Positions 1 to 7,702 of a stretch of 49,663 nucleotides of DNA are shown here, piece by piece. The notes beneath the pieces were generated by a model that did not search any database, was not told the DNA's origin, and saw nothing but the letters and a program-made list of their open reading frames with translations. Position 1 is the first letter of the stretch. Each line of letters opens with the position of its first letter. A program made the translations under genes and the position numbers. Origin of the DNA: an uncultured Granulosicoccus sp. (GTDB lineage: Bacteria; Pseudomonadota; Gammaproteobacteria; Granulosicoccales; Granulosicoccaceae). The stretch lies in assembly GCA_937991945.1 (NCBI GenBank), contig CALKLO010000020.1, positions 1-49,663 on the forward strand. The letters are read 5' to 3'.

Positions 1-235
1 CTTCATTTACATCTATTGCCAAGAGCAACCAATGCAATACAAGCACCCATTTAAATTACTTGATCTAATTGTAAAAGAGCGGGCTAGTCAGCGAAGCGTT
101 TGAAGTGCTTCGTGTCTGCCGAGTTGGAGAAGTATACAGGGATTATTCCCTGCGTCAACGCCCTCTGGAATATTTATTACACTTTTTTTCAGCAGTCTGT
201 AATTGCAAAAGTCGGGCCGTATTTACATTGAGTTT
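1..235. other. non-coding left edge
   Basis: No convincing reading frame is seen here. The segment lies downstream of the ChaC-like gene. It holds one short inverted repeat, CGAAGC at 92-97 and GCTTCG at 107-112, without a T-run, so it is not a clear terminator. Confidence 0.4.
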
Positions 236-778
236 CTAGCGCAAAGACCTTACAAGATCTGATAGGTCACTTACGTACTTATCAGGCATACCTTTGTCAG
301 CCAACGCCCTCTCCAGCTCATACAAGTATTCTCTGTTAGAACCACTTGGCCCCTCACTAGACGCAATCAATGTCGCCAATTCATGAAGAGTCTCGCCAAC
401 GCGCCATGAGGGATTTCCTTCACTTGCAATCCATGTTGTGCCCTGTACACATCTACCATCCGCAAACTTAAGCGACAAAATCACTCGCTCGTATCCATCT
501 TGCTCTCTTATATCTAATAGCCGCAGAATCTCGCTCGCGTCCAAACCCAATTTGAACGCCATACCTGAGCACGTCTCATTTCTGGCAGGCGCAAGAGTCA
601 CAACGCGCCCTGGAGACTCAGGTGTTCCACGATGATCATGGGACGCCTGACAAAATCTCCGCTGAAAATCCGAAACAGTGACAATCTGACTATCGACAAA
701 CCTAAAACCTGGGCGCCAGATCAAAGAGCCATAACCAAAGACCCAGACCTCAGGTGACGAACCAACAAGCTCTTCCAT
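236..778 (-). CDS. ChaC-like gamma-glutamylcyclotransferase
   Basis: This 180-residue protein belongs to the ChaC/GGCT family. These cytoplasmic enzymes cleave glutathione to 5-oxoproline and Cys-Gly. The substrate-binding motif FGYGSLIW lies at about residues 14-21. The stretch LLDIREQDGY at about 87-96 carries the Glu (about residue 92) expected to be the catalytic base. The length matches short bacterial ChaC proteins. It stands alone with no operon partner, and its ATG lies 369 bp from the divergent gene at 1147. The glutathione specificity is inferred from the family; activity on other gamma-glutamyl peptides is possible. Confidence 0.88.
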   Translation of the reverse strand: MEELVGSSPEVWVFGYGSLIWRPGFRFVDSQIVTVSDFQRRFCQASHDHRGTPESPGRVVTLAPARNETCSGMAFKLGLDASEILRLLDIREQDGYERVILSLKFADGRCVQGTTWIASEGNPSWRVGETLHELATLIASSEGPSGSNREYLYELERALADKGMPDKYVSDLSDLVRSLR

Positions 779-1146
779 TAAACGTCCTATTAGTGGGGTG
801 ATCGCAAGTGGGATGCATACACTCTATATAGATGACTTACTGCTACCGAAGAATTTCAACTGACTGAAGGACAAAGACCCACTCGCCAAGCACGTAAACA
901 CAATGAGAAGGGTATCTCGATTGCTTAGTAACGCCCTAAGTCAGCCGAGTATCCAGATGTCGCCCAATTATCACCTAATTAAAATTTCATATAGACAAAT
1001 GATCATCAGTGTAGAAACTTGTCTATTTGCTACCCTATCGCCTGATCGGTAAAAACCGCACGTCAAAATCGAGCAATGCCCAGCGCAACTCGCTCTTGCC
1101 TGCTGGCGGCTTTTAACGTGCAACAGAATATAAAGGACACTATTAA
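779..1146. other. divergent intergenic region with inverted repeat
   Basis: This 368-bp gap between divergent genes has no credible ORF. It contains an 8-bp perfect inverted repeat, ATAGACAA at 991-998 and TTGTCTAT at 1019-1026, with a 20-base spacer. A weak candidate promoter for the rightward gene follows directly: TTGCTA at 1027-1032, 17 bp, TAAAAA at 1050-1055. The repeat could be an operator or an RNA hairpin. Confidence 0.35.
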
Positions 1147-1581
1147 ATGATCAACGCATTAAAGGGCTCTTCACCCGTGGTTCTAATAACTCGGTTGATA
1201 ATCGCGGCTATCGTCGTATTCGCCACCTACAACCCAACAGGCACATCTGTATTTCACTGGGTAGTCAACAACGACAACCCATCAGATGCTTGGGTGATTT
1301 TGGGTGCCATTGTCGCCGTGCTAGCCAACGTTGCTCTACTCATTGCAGCGTGGAAGGCACTCGGCAAGCTTGGAACAATCATCGTCATCATTTTCTTCGG
1401 CGCGCTCATCTACCTTTCATTACAGGAAGGCTGGGTGTCTGGCGACAACCGCGCCTCCCTGGAATGGCTAGCGTTGATTTTGTATAGCGTATTTTTAGGC
1501 ATTGGACTTTCAGGAGCCATTATCTGGAGGCGCGCTACTGGGCAAGTAGTAACTGATGAAGCCGACGATATAAATCATTAA
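1147..1581 (+). CDS. four-helix membrane protein, DUF6524-like
   Basis: This 144-residue integral membrane protein has four predicted transmembrane helices, at about residues 10-29, 48-70, 75-93 and 105-127. The tail is short and acidic. It resembles a small uncharacterised proteobacterial family that I recall as DUF6524, but I am not certain of the number. The ATG is preceded by AAAGGA at a somewhat long spacing. No catalytic motif is visible and no function can be assigned. The next gene starts about 50 bp downstream and also encodes a membrane protein, so the two may be co-transcribed. Confidence 0.7.
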   Translation: MINALKGSSPVVLITRLIIAAIVVFATYNPTGTSVFHWVVNNDNPSDAWVILGAIVAVLANVALLIAAWKALGKLGTIIVIIFFGALIYLSLQEGWVSGDNRASLEWLALILYSVFLGIGLSGAIIWRRATGQVVTDEADDINH

Positions 1582-1630
1582 TTCGGCAACCGTGTATTTG
1601 TCCTGAGCTCACGATGCCTAGTGTATTTTA

Positions 1631-2281
1631 GTGCCTACTACCCCACCACCCAATAAATTTAGACTGACGCTTATTGGCGTCGCGTTTGTTGTGGTGGTGG
1701 TGGCGGTTGCCAGCTACACCCACCAGTTGTTTATCCCTTTGTTTTTAGGCTTACTAACCTGGAGTAAAGCTTGGTTAAAAAGCCTTACGCCGAAAATCAG
1801 CATACTATTTCTTAAGAACGGCGCTGTCATTCAAATACGCCGAACACTAATGCAAGCGTCTACTCACGTACTCGTTAAGTCCCATCGACCGTGGCGCCGA
1901 TGGCTAGTCGAATCAAAACTAACACTCACCCGCCTTCTCAGACGATGGTTTGAGCGATATTTAAACCTACCTCTTTGGCTAAGAAGCGTTCTGGCGTTGT
2001 TGTTATTGCTCGCAACGGCTGGAAGCTCTCTCGCCATTTTTGCTTTGCTTGTCATCCCGCAACCCGTATTAAATTGGATGAGGCGACAAGTCATGAGTTT
2101 GTTAACAAAAATGGGCGTCGCGCAATTTTTTGCAGCGACTTGGAGGCTGGTCATACCGTACAAGCTTCGGAACAAATGGTTTATGTACGTGAAATGGACG
2201 ATGGGCCGCCACCAAGTACGAACAGCCAAGAACATGCATACCCGAATAGCAACTAGAACCAAGCCACCGAAAAGAAGCTAG
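1631..2281 (+). CDS. hypothetical basic membrane protein
   Basis: This 216-residue protein is not recognised. It has hydrophobic segments at about residues 11-42 (possibly two short helices) and 118-145, separated and followed by regions very rich in Arg and Lys. The basic regions suggest large cytoplasmic loops. The start is a GTG with no good ribosome binding site, so the N-terminus is uncertain. The composition looks coding, with long hydrophobic and basic blocks and no alternative frame of better quality. Its TAG stop lies in a CTAG palindrome that also supplies the stop of the converging gene. Confidence 0.5.
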   Translation: MPTTPPPNKFRLTLIGVAFVVVVVAVASYTHQLFIPLFLGLLTWSKAWLKSLTPKISILFLKNGAVIQIRRTLMQASTHVLVKSHRPWRRWLVESKLTLTRLLRRWFERYLNLPLWLRSVLALLLLLATAGSSLAIFALLVIPQPVLNWMRRQVMSLLTKMGVAQFFAATWRLVIPYKLRNKWFMYVKWTMGRHQVRTAKNMHTRIATRTKPPKRS

Positions 2282-2676
2282 TTTCCGAGCCTATACCGCC
2301 CATTGCGCTTGCTTGCGTTACGTCGAAGCTTATTTTTTTCCGCGTCTCTTGATTTTCTGTAGGCCATATATATGAGCTGGCATGCATACAGAGTTAATAA
2401 AACAAAAAACATAAGCGCAGGAATTGCCAAGGTATTCAACAAATTGTCCCAATTATTAGCAACTCTTTGCATACCTAGCTCTTCGACCCTGACAACACTA
2501 TGGTCAGAGTTGAGCATTACATACAAACAACCAAAGGTCCCAGCAGCTCCGAAGAACAGTAGAGCGAAACTTAGCTTTACCGCAATTGGCATCGAAGGCA
2601 GGCTCGAGGAATCGCCCGCGTGCTTCGACACGAGAAGCTCCATATTCTCAGAGTTTGGTAACCTAGGTTTACTCAT
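2278..2676 (-). CDS. hypothetical two-helix membrane protein
   Basis: This 132-residue protein is not recognised. It has two transmembrane segments, at about residues 30-53 and 80-103, joined by a polar periplasmic-like loop. The C-terminal tail is strongly basic, with many Lys and Arg, and is probably cytoplasmic. It converges on the preceding gene with a 4-base overlap, and both stop codons are read from CTAG at 2278-2281. A long frame on the opposite strand (2372-2983) has poor composition and I treat it as a shadow of this gene. Confidence 0.5.
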   Translation of the reverse strand: MSKPRLPNSENMELLVSKHAGDSSSLPSMPIAVKLSFALLFFGAAGTFGCLYVMLNSDHSVVRVEELGMQRVANNWDNLLNTLAIPALMFFVLLTLYACQLIYMAYRKSRDAEKNKLRRNASKRNGRYRLGN

Positions 2677-3019
2677 CGGTGCAAAAGTACTCCCATTAAA
2701 TCTGAAAGCTCATACTTATCAAACACATAAACTGATAAACACTGAGCATAACCACCAACCGATAACATACTCAAGCGGGGAAAGCAGTTCTGCTAAACCC
2801 TTCTCAATTACGCATAAATTCCCACTTCGTCATATCAACTACACTTGGCACAATCTGTTACAAGGAAATATTCACCTGCCGTTCAGACTTGATCCAGTAG
2901 GGTGCCATAACTCTTGCAGGCTAAATCCTATAACGTTGAGAAGAATTTATCCACAAGAGCTTCTTTTCACGATTGTCAGCTGAATCGACCGCAAACTCAT
3001 TTACGATCTGGAAATAATA
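2677..3019. other. divergent intergenic region
   Basis: This 343-bp AT-rich gap lies between the divergent small membrane gene and the LpoB-like gene. It must hold both promoters, but I could not find a consensus -35/-10 pair with good spacing. No RNA gene or repeat is seen. Confidence 0.35.
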
Positions 3020-3664
3020 ATGAACACACTGTCTTTCCCTAAAAGTTCTAGCAGAACTAAACATCCCGCAGGTGTCTTGTTTATCTGCGCTTTTTTAACC
3101 GTTGTCATGAGCGGCTGTGCAGCGACCACTCGCACACTGAACCCAGAAACAGAGCAGCACTATGATGCCAGCTACGATTTTTCTGACAAGAAACAAATAG
3201 TGCGGACTCTGACCGAAAGCTTACTCAGCTCTTCTGCTGTGCAAACAGAAGCGGGTAAACCCGTCATTATTGTGTATGGCGTGGACAATGAAACTTCAGA
3301 ACACATCAATACGGGCGGCATAACCGACGACATCCGTTTGTCACTCATTAAATCTGGTGAATATCGCTTCCTAAACCGCCAACAGCGTGGCAACGTCCAA
3401 GCTGAGACTGAATTCCAACAGGCAGGGTTTGTCCCACCAGCCCAGCGAGTAGCGCAAGGTCGGCAATTGGGTGCGGACTACATTCTCTCAGGTACGCTTC
3501 GCTCTATTGAAAAGAAACAGAGCAGACAATGGAGACTTAATAAAAAGGAATTGATTTACTACTCCATGAACCTAGAGCTCACTGACTTACAGAGCGGTGA
3601 AATTTCTTGGGCGGACAACGTGGAAATCGCTCGCGAAGCATCTCGCCCTATTCTCGGCTGGTAA
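3020..3664 (+). CDS. LpoB-like penicillin-binding protein activator lipoprotein
   Basis: This 214-residue lipoprotein has a signal peptide with a hydrophobic core at about residues 18-31 and lipobox MSGC, giving a lipidated Cys at about 33. The mature part matches the LpoB fold. It has the opening segment KKQIVRTLTESLL, the NETSEHINT region, and ADYILSGTLRSIE near residue 153. LpoB is an outer-membrane lipoprotein that reaches through the periplasm and activates the peptidoglycan synthase PBP1b. It lacks the long disordered linker of the enterobacterial form. A COG3014-type lipoprotein gene follows 29 bp downstream. The family call is good; the PBP partner is inferred. Confidence 0.82.
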   Translation: MNTLSFPKSSSRTKHPAGVLFICAFLTVVMSGCAATTRTLNPETEQHYDASYDFSDKKQIVRTLTESLLSSSAVQTEAGKPVIIVYGVDNETSEHINTGGITDDIRLSLIKSGEYRFLNRQQRGNVQAETEFQQAGFVPPAQRVAQGRQLGADYILSGTLRSIEKKQSRQWRLNKKELIYYSMNLELTDLQSGEISWADNVEIAREASRPILGW

Positions 3665-3693
3665 GTTAGGCAACAGCAAAACGATTTACGACT

Positions 3694-4854
3694 ATGCCCG
3701 CCAATTCGCAAATGTTCCGGCTATGCATCATTTGCATAGCCGTATTCACACTGCAAGCTTGCGCTACTTCTAGCGCATTGCTGGTTGCCAGAGATCAGTT
3801 TCGTCATGGGAGTGCAACCGATGCACTTCAAACTCTCTCAGAAGCGAAAGTGTCTAGCCGAGATCAGCTCTTGCTGTATCTGGATAGGGGCTTAATTGCA
3901 CAAGCATCTGGTCAGTATCTTGAAAGCAAGATCGCATTTGAGCGGGCATTAGAGATCATAGACGAGCTGGACTACGTCAGCGTGCGTGATCAAGCGGCTT
4001 CTATAATTTCTAGCGATTGGGCGGCCAGATACAGCGGCGAGTCAAGTGAAAAGCTTTGGGTTCACACGTTCCAAATGCTCAATTATTTATTCCTAAACTC
4101 TCCGGAAGGGGCAGCAGTTGAGGCGCGCCGTGCAGCAGCTTTTTACGAAGAAAATAAAGATGTACTAAAAGACGACATCTTTACCCGAACACTAATGGCG
4201 TTGAGCTTCGAAACGGCAGGCCAAATAAATAGTGCTCGTGTCGAATACCGAAAATTAGAGGATGATTTTGACCTTGAACCACCTGCCTTCCAAGGGAAAA
4301 ACGAAAGCGAGGTCATATTTATTATTGCATCAGGCTTTATCGAGCCAAAACTCGCAGGCGATCTCTTCATAAGCTTTGATGCGCGTATTGCCTTTCCTTA
4401 CTATGCGCCCAGCTCTCAGTTATCGCCACAAACTCGAGTTGTCATAGATGGCAACGCAGCAACCTACTCTTTGGCCGAAACCACAATGGTGTCAATATCA
4501 CAGGCAGCCTTAGCCGCAAGGGGCAAAGTGCTGGCGGCGCGACAAGCACTCCGTGTAGCTGCGAAATATCACATTGCAGATTCTGTCGGTGAGAAAAGCG
4601 ACACTGCTAGGGTCTTAGCACAATTTTTACTAGTCGCTTTAGAGCAAGCAGATACGAGAAGCTGGGAAACCCTACCGGCTCATTTAACATTACTTAGAGT
4701 GCCGCTAACACCCGGCGCTCACTCAATATCGTTGGATATTGAATCGGCGGGTACAAACACAGGCCAACTTAATCAAACACGTATCGTGGATGTTGAACTG
4801 GCCCCGGGCCAACGACTATTCAAGCTCATAAGAACAGACATAGCAGCGCAATAA
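3694..4854 (+). CDS. COG3014-type TPR-like lipoprotein
   Basis: This 386-residue lipoprotein has an N-terminal signal and lipobox LQAC, so the acylated Cys is at about residue 23. Helical, TPR-like repeats follow at about 30-110 and 125-190. Next comes a beta-rich segment containing VIFIIASGFIEPKLAGD (about 205-222). The C-terminal half resembles the conserved uncharacterised family COG3014. Such genes sit beside lpoB-like genes in several gammaproteobacteria, which suggests a shared role at the cell envelope, but no activity is known. The gene follows the LpoB-like gene closely and is probably in the same transcript. Confidence 0.72.
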   Translation: MPANSQMFRLCIICIAVFTLQACATSSALLVARDQFRHGSATDALQTLSEAKVSSRDQLLLYLDRGLIAQASGQYLESKIAFERALEIIDELDYVSVRDQAASIISSDWAARYSGESSEKLWVHTFQMLNYLFLNSPEGAAVEARRAAAFYEENKDVLKDDIFTRTLMALSFETAGQINSARVEYRKLEDDFDLEPPAFQGKNESEVIFIIASGFIEPKLAGDLFISFDARIAFPYYAPSSQLSPQTRVVIDGNAATYSLAETTMVSISQAALAARGKVLAARQALRVAAKYHIADSVGEKSDTARVLAQFLLVALEQADTRSWETLPAHLTLLRVPLTPGAHSISLDIESAGTNTGQLNQTRIVDVELAPGQRLFKLIRTDIAAQ

Positions 4855-4897
4855 ATAACCCTGCAATGCATTTTGCTTTAAGACAACACAGCATGAC

Positions 4898-4912
4898 GGC
4901 TAAACGTTAGCC
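4898..4912. repeat. short perfect inverted repeat
   Basis: GGCTAA and TTAGCC are separated by ACG, 43 bp after the COG3014-type gene and upstream of the tiny ORF. No T-run follows, so an operator or mRNA-stabilising hairpin is more likely than a terminator. Confidence 0.4.
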
Positions 4913-4966
4913 GAAAACATAACCTTGAATTCTGTGCTAATCTCAAGACTCGAACCGCAACGCAAC

Positions 4967-4976
4967 GGAGGTGATC
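4967..4976 (+). promoter_or_regulatory. extended Shine-Dalgarno sequence
   Basis: GGAGGTGATC is a 10-base perfect complement of the usual 3' end of gammaproteobacterial 16S rRNA. It ends 2 bases before an ATG, which puts the GGAGG core at an ideal 7-base spacing. This is much stronger than the sites in front of the recognised genes here and is the main reason to take the 17-codon frame seriously. Confidence 0.75.
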
Positions 4977-4978
4977 AA

Positions 4979-5032
4979 ATGTCTAGTGTTTTGATTTATG
5001 TCGGATCAGCTATGAGTTTAAGCGCGATCTAA
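4979..5032 (+). CDS. 17-residue uncharged small protein or leader peptide
   Basis: A 17-codon frame runs from ATG to TAA and encodes MSSVLIYVGSAMSLSAI. It has no charged residue and is mildly hydrophobic. It sits behind a 10-base perfect anti-16S Shine-Dalgarno match and ahead of a UUCG hairpin and a strong intrinsic terminator, so it looks like the coding part of a short transcript of about 150-200 nt. There is no run of one amino acid, so it is not a classic amino-acid attenuator leader. Very small hydrophobic peptides such as the Ibs type I toxins are of similar size, but neither sequence similarity nor an antisense RNA could be established. No function is assigned. Confidence 0.5.
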   Translation: MSSVLIYVGSAMSLSAI

Positions 5033-5063
5033 CTAACGTTTTTTTTGCGCACGACCCTAGCCA

Positions 5064-5077
5064 GCTGATTCGTCAGC
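5064..5077 (+). other. UUCG-capped hairpin
   Basis: GCTGA, loop TTCG, then TCAGC form a 5-bp stem with a hyper-stable UUCG tetraloop. It lies between the tiny ORF and the terminator and supports a structured RNA 3' region. Confidence 0.55.
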
Positions 5078-5087
5078 CAAGGCACGG

Positions 5088-5113
5088 AAGCCGCCATATC
5101 TGGCGGCTTTTTT
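5088..5113 (+). terminator. Rho-independent terminator
   Basis: The arms AAGCCGCC and GGCGGCTT form an 8-bp GC-rich stem with a 6-base loop, and six T follow the core stem (5108-5113). It ends the short transcript carrying the 17-codon frame. It would also stop read-through from the lipoprotein genes upstream. Confidence 0.85.
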
Positions 5114-5249
5114 ATGCCTGAAAGCAAGGCAAGCTCGAAGAACTTCACGGCCTAGAGCGTTTTACTTAGCCCAACATTGCATAGGCTTAGCGACAGAAGC
5201 CTGCAGACTCTGGGTATACTTAAAATTCTAATTACGACGAAAAGATACC

Positions 5250-5981
5250 GTGTCTCAAACAGACCAAGCTCAAAAACCCAGGCCTTTTGTTGATCTAATC
5301 ATCAGCATCATCCTACCTTCCGTCATTCTCATGAAGTTGAGCGGCGACGATAAACTCGGGGCCACTAACGCTTTAATCCTAGCCCTAGCGTTTCCCATCG
5401 TTTACGGACTCTATGAATTCATAGTCCACAAAAAACGCAATGGGGTTGCCATTCTCGGGGTTATTAGCGTACTTCTCACAGGCGGTATTGGGCTCTTAAA
5501 AATTGATCCTCAATGGCTTGCTGTTAAAGAAGCGGCAATACCGTTATGCATTGGTATCGGGGTTATCGTCGCCAACAAAATGGGGTACCCCTTAGTGCGG
5601 AAGCTCATCTTCAATCCAACACTGATGAATATCGATCGAATTGAAGATGAATTAGGTCAAAAACAGAACACCCGTGAATTCGAAATTCGACTCGATCGTG
5701 CTAACTACCTGTTTGCCGGAACCTTTCTTTTTAGCGCAATCATGAACTATGGGTTGGCAAAAATGATTGTTAAAAGCCCTGGCGGCTCCTCGGCGTTTAA
5801 TGAGGAACTGGGACGAATGACCTTACTGAGCTATCCCGTAATTGCCATACCCTCTATGATTATGATGTTAGGCATTTTTTGGTATATCTGGCGAACAGTC
5901 AATCGACTTACAGGATTATCTCTTGAAGAGATTATGGTCACCGCGGAAAACAACGCCACCGACTCTGACAAGACTCAGTAG
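5250..5981 (+). CDS. VC0807-family membrane protein
   Basis: This 243-residue polytopic protein has about six transmembrane helices and a cytoplasmic segment, DRIEDELGQKQNTREFEIRL, near residues 130-150. The family is conserved and uncharacterised, and is sometimes annotated as intracellular-septation-like. The start is a GTG. A good -10-like TATACT lies at 5215-5220 without a clear -35, and about 30 bp separate it from the start. It converges on the protease gene. No enzymatic motif is visible. Confidence 0.72.
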   Translation: MSQTDQAQKPRPFVDLIISIILPSVILMKLSGDDKLGATNALILALAFPIVYGLYEFIVHKKRNGVAILGVISVLLTGGIGLLKIDPQWLAVKEAAIPLCIGIGVIVANKMGYPLVRKLIFNPTLMNIDRIEDELGQKQNTREFEIRLDRANYLFAGTFLFSAIMNYGLAKMIVKSPGGSSAFNEELGRMTLLSYPVIAIPSMIMMLGIFWYIWRTVNRLTGLSLEEIMVTAENNATDSDKTQ

Positions 5982-6029
5982 CGTTGTTTGCTTTACACAC
6001 AACGATTAGCTAGCTGAAGACCCTTCAGC
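5982..6029. other. convergent gap with two hairpins
   Basis: CGTTGT (5982-5987) pairs with ACAACG (5999-6004). GCTGAAG (6013-6019) pairs with CTTCAGC (6023-6029) and spans the protease stop codon. Neither has a clean T-run, so termination here is possible but unproven. Confidence 0.4.
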
Positions 6030-7536
6030 CTTTAGCTGATGGCAAAGTGAGCGCTAAAAACATTGGCGCGTTTTGTCGCTGAACTAACACAGGAATAGAT
6101 ACATTAGTAGGCGCTTCTCTGACTAGCTCTTCTAGCTCTCGCACATTATCGATCTCTTCTCTGTTGAGTGAGATAATAATATCTCCCATCCTGATCCCCG
6201 CTTTAGCTGCAGCACTGTCAGGCAGAAGCTTTGACACCACCACTCCTGTTTTCCTGCCCATCTCTTCACGTTGTTTTGCATTTAATTCGACGACCTCAAC
6301 ACCGAGCCTCGACTCATCAACTGGATCAGGAATCGACCGGCTGCTAACTTTCTGCCCTTCGTCCAAAGGCTCGATAGTGACAGCAAGAACCTCACGCTCG
6401 CCATTTCTGAGAATGTTTACATCCACGGTACTTCCCGGTCGAACAGCACCGACTAACGGAGGCAAAGCACTCGAGTAATTCACCGACTTACCGTTGAATT
6501 CTAGAATTATGTCGCCGCTCTTTAAGCCAGCACTATCTGCAGGACTACCTTGAGTCACTTGAACCAGTAGAGCACCGGTCGGTTTAGCCAGACCGAAGGT
6601 AGTGGCAAGCGCCTGATCAACATTTTGAATGGCGACACCCAACCAACCTCGGGTCGCATAGCCTTTTTCTTTTAGCTGATCAGCGATGGATATAGCAACG
6701 TTGATAGGAATTGAGAATGACAACCCCTGATACCCACCAGAGCGAGAGTAGATCTGCGAATTCACACCTACTACTTCACCTGTAGTATTAAATAATGGGC
6801 CACCGGAATTACCTGGATTCACCGCGACATCTGTTTGTATAAAAGGTACGTAAGTGTCGTCTGGCAAACTTCGAGCTAACGCCGAAACAATACCCTGAGT
6901 GGCTGTATGTTCGAAACCAAACGGTGAGCCTATGGCGAGAACCCACTCCCCCACTCGTAAACTGTCAGAGTCACCAATTGTCACTACAGGCAAATTAGTC
7001 GCATCCAACTTGAGCAAAGCGATATCACTAGCCGGATCACTGCCAATCAATTCGGCCTGATACTCACGACGGTCTTGTAAACCGACGCGGATCTCTGCTG
7101 CGTTATCTACGACATGGGCATTTGTGATGATGTATCCATCGTCAGAGATAATAAAACCACTGCCAAAGCCTGTTCCTCGCCGCTGTTCTGGCTCCGGGTT
7201 TTGAGGTAATTGCTCAAAAAATCGTCGAAATTGTTCAGGCAACTGCTCTGGATTGAACCCTGGAACCCCACTAGAAGCAGTTTGTGTCATATCTGTAATA
7301 ACCGAAATCTTGACTACTGCGTCACCTTCTTCCTCCACAAGGCCACTAAAATCGGGCAAAGTGCCCGCCCAGGATTTCGTTATAGCAAGAATGGGTAACA
7401 GTGCTATCCAGAAAAGTACTTTTCGATATATTCTGGGCAAACTATAAGAAAGCGACTTATTTGAGGTTTGGCGTAGCGACAACGCATCAACGTTAGAACA
7501 TTGCGTTACTTGCGTATTGATAGTTGTAGGGATCAT
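6025..7536 (-). CDS. DegP/MucD-type periplasmic serine protease (Do family)
   Basis: This is a trypsin-like HtrA protease and chaperone for misfolded envelope proteins. Numbered from the ATG at 7536 (503 residues), the catalytic triad is His141 (TNAHVV), Asp171 (SDIALLK) and Ser244 (GNSGGP). Two PDZ domains follow, at about 275-365 and 395-490. I chose this ATG because GGAG lies 9 bases upstream; a GTG 24 bases earlier is less likely. The hydrophobic core of the signal peptide begins only at about residue 40, so the n-region is unusually long. A TTG at 7440 would give a normal signal peptide but has no ribosome binding site. Divergence from a two-component system suggests envelope-stress control. 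Confidence 0.93.
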   Translation of the reverse strand: MIPTTINTQVTQCSNVDALSLRQTSNKSLSYSLPRIYRKVLFWIALLPILAITKSWAGTLPDFSGLVEEEGDAVVKISVITDMTQTASSGVPGFNPEQLPEQFRRFFEQLPQNPEPEQRRGTGFGSGFIISDDGYIITNAHVVDNAAEIRVGLQDRREYQAELIGSDPASDIALLKLDATNLPVVTIGDSDSLRVGEWVLAIGSPFGFEHTATQGIVSALARSLPDDTYVPFIQTDVAVNPGNSGGPLFNTTGEVVGVNSQIYSRSGGYQGLSFSIPINVAISIADQLKEKGYATRGWLGVAIQNVDQALATTFGLAKPTGALLVQVTQGSPADSAGLKSGDIILEFNGKSVNYSSALPPLVGAVRPGSTVDVNILRNGEREVLAVTIEPLDEGQKVSSRSIPDPVDESRLGVEVVELNAKQREEMGRKTGVVVSKLLPDSAAAKAGIRMGDIIISLNREEIDNVRELEELVREAPTNVSIPVLVQRQNAPMFLALTLPSAKG

Positions 7537-7596
7537 GGCTTTATACTCCGTGTTTCTCACTGACAGAACTAAGTTGAAGAAAACTGATCTGTTTTG

Positions 7597-7616
7597 ACCA
7601 ACAATTGGTAATTACC
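7597..7616. promoter_or_regulatory. candidate operator in divergent promoter region
   Basis: The 142-bp divergent region holds the perfect 10-bp palindrome GGTAATTACC (7607-7616). It overlaps a second inverted repeat, ACCAA (7597-7601) and TTGGT (7605-7609). A site bound by the neighbouring response regulator is an inference from position only. Confidence 0.35.
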
Positions 7617-7702
7617 GTTGCATTACACATTTGTTACTCATTTGGGCTGTATTAATAGTCTTCGCTTCAAATTAAGTTATTGATTAAAACATTGGGGTCT
7701 AC

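Noticed and set aside
2372-2983. 203-codon plus-strand frame
   Set aside because: It lies opposite the small membrane gene and extends into the intergenic region. Its protein has no domain-like pattern and no ribosome binding site.
4979-5032. calling the 17-residue peptide a type I toxin
   Set aside because: Size and lack of charge fit loosely, but no antisense RNA promoter with good elements was found on the opposite strand and no sequence match is known to me.
5073-5087. resemblance to the signal recognition particle RNA (CAGCCAAGGCA)
   Set aside because: The conserved SRP RNA core (GGTCAGGTCCGGAAGGAAGCAG) is absent. The match is short and by chance.
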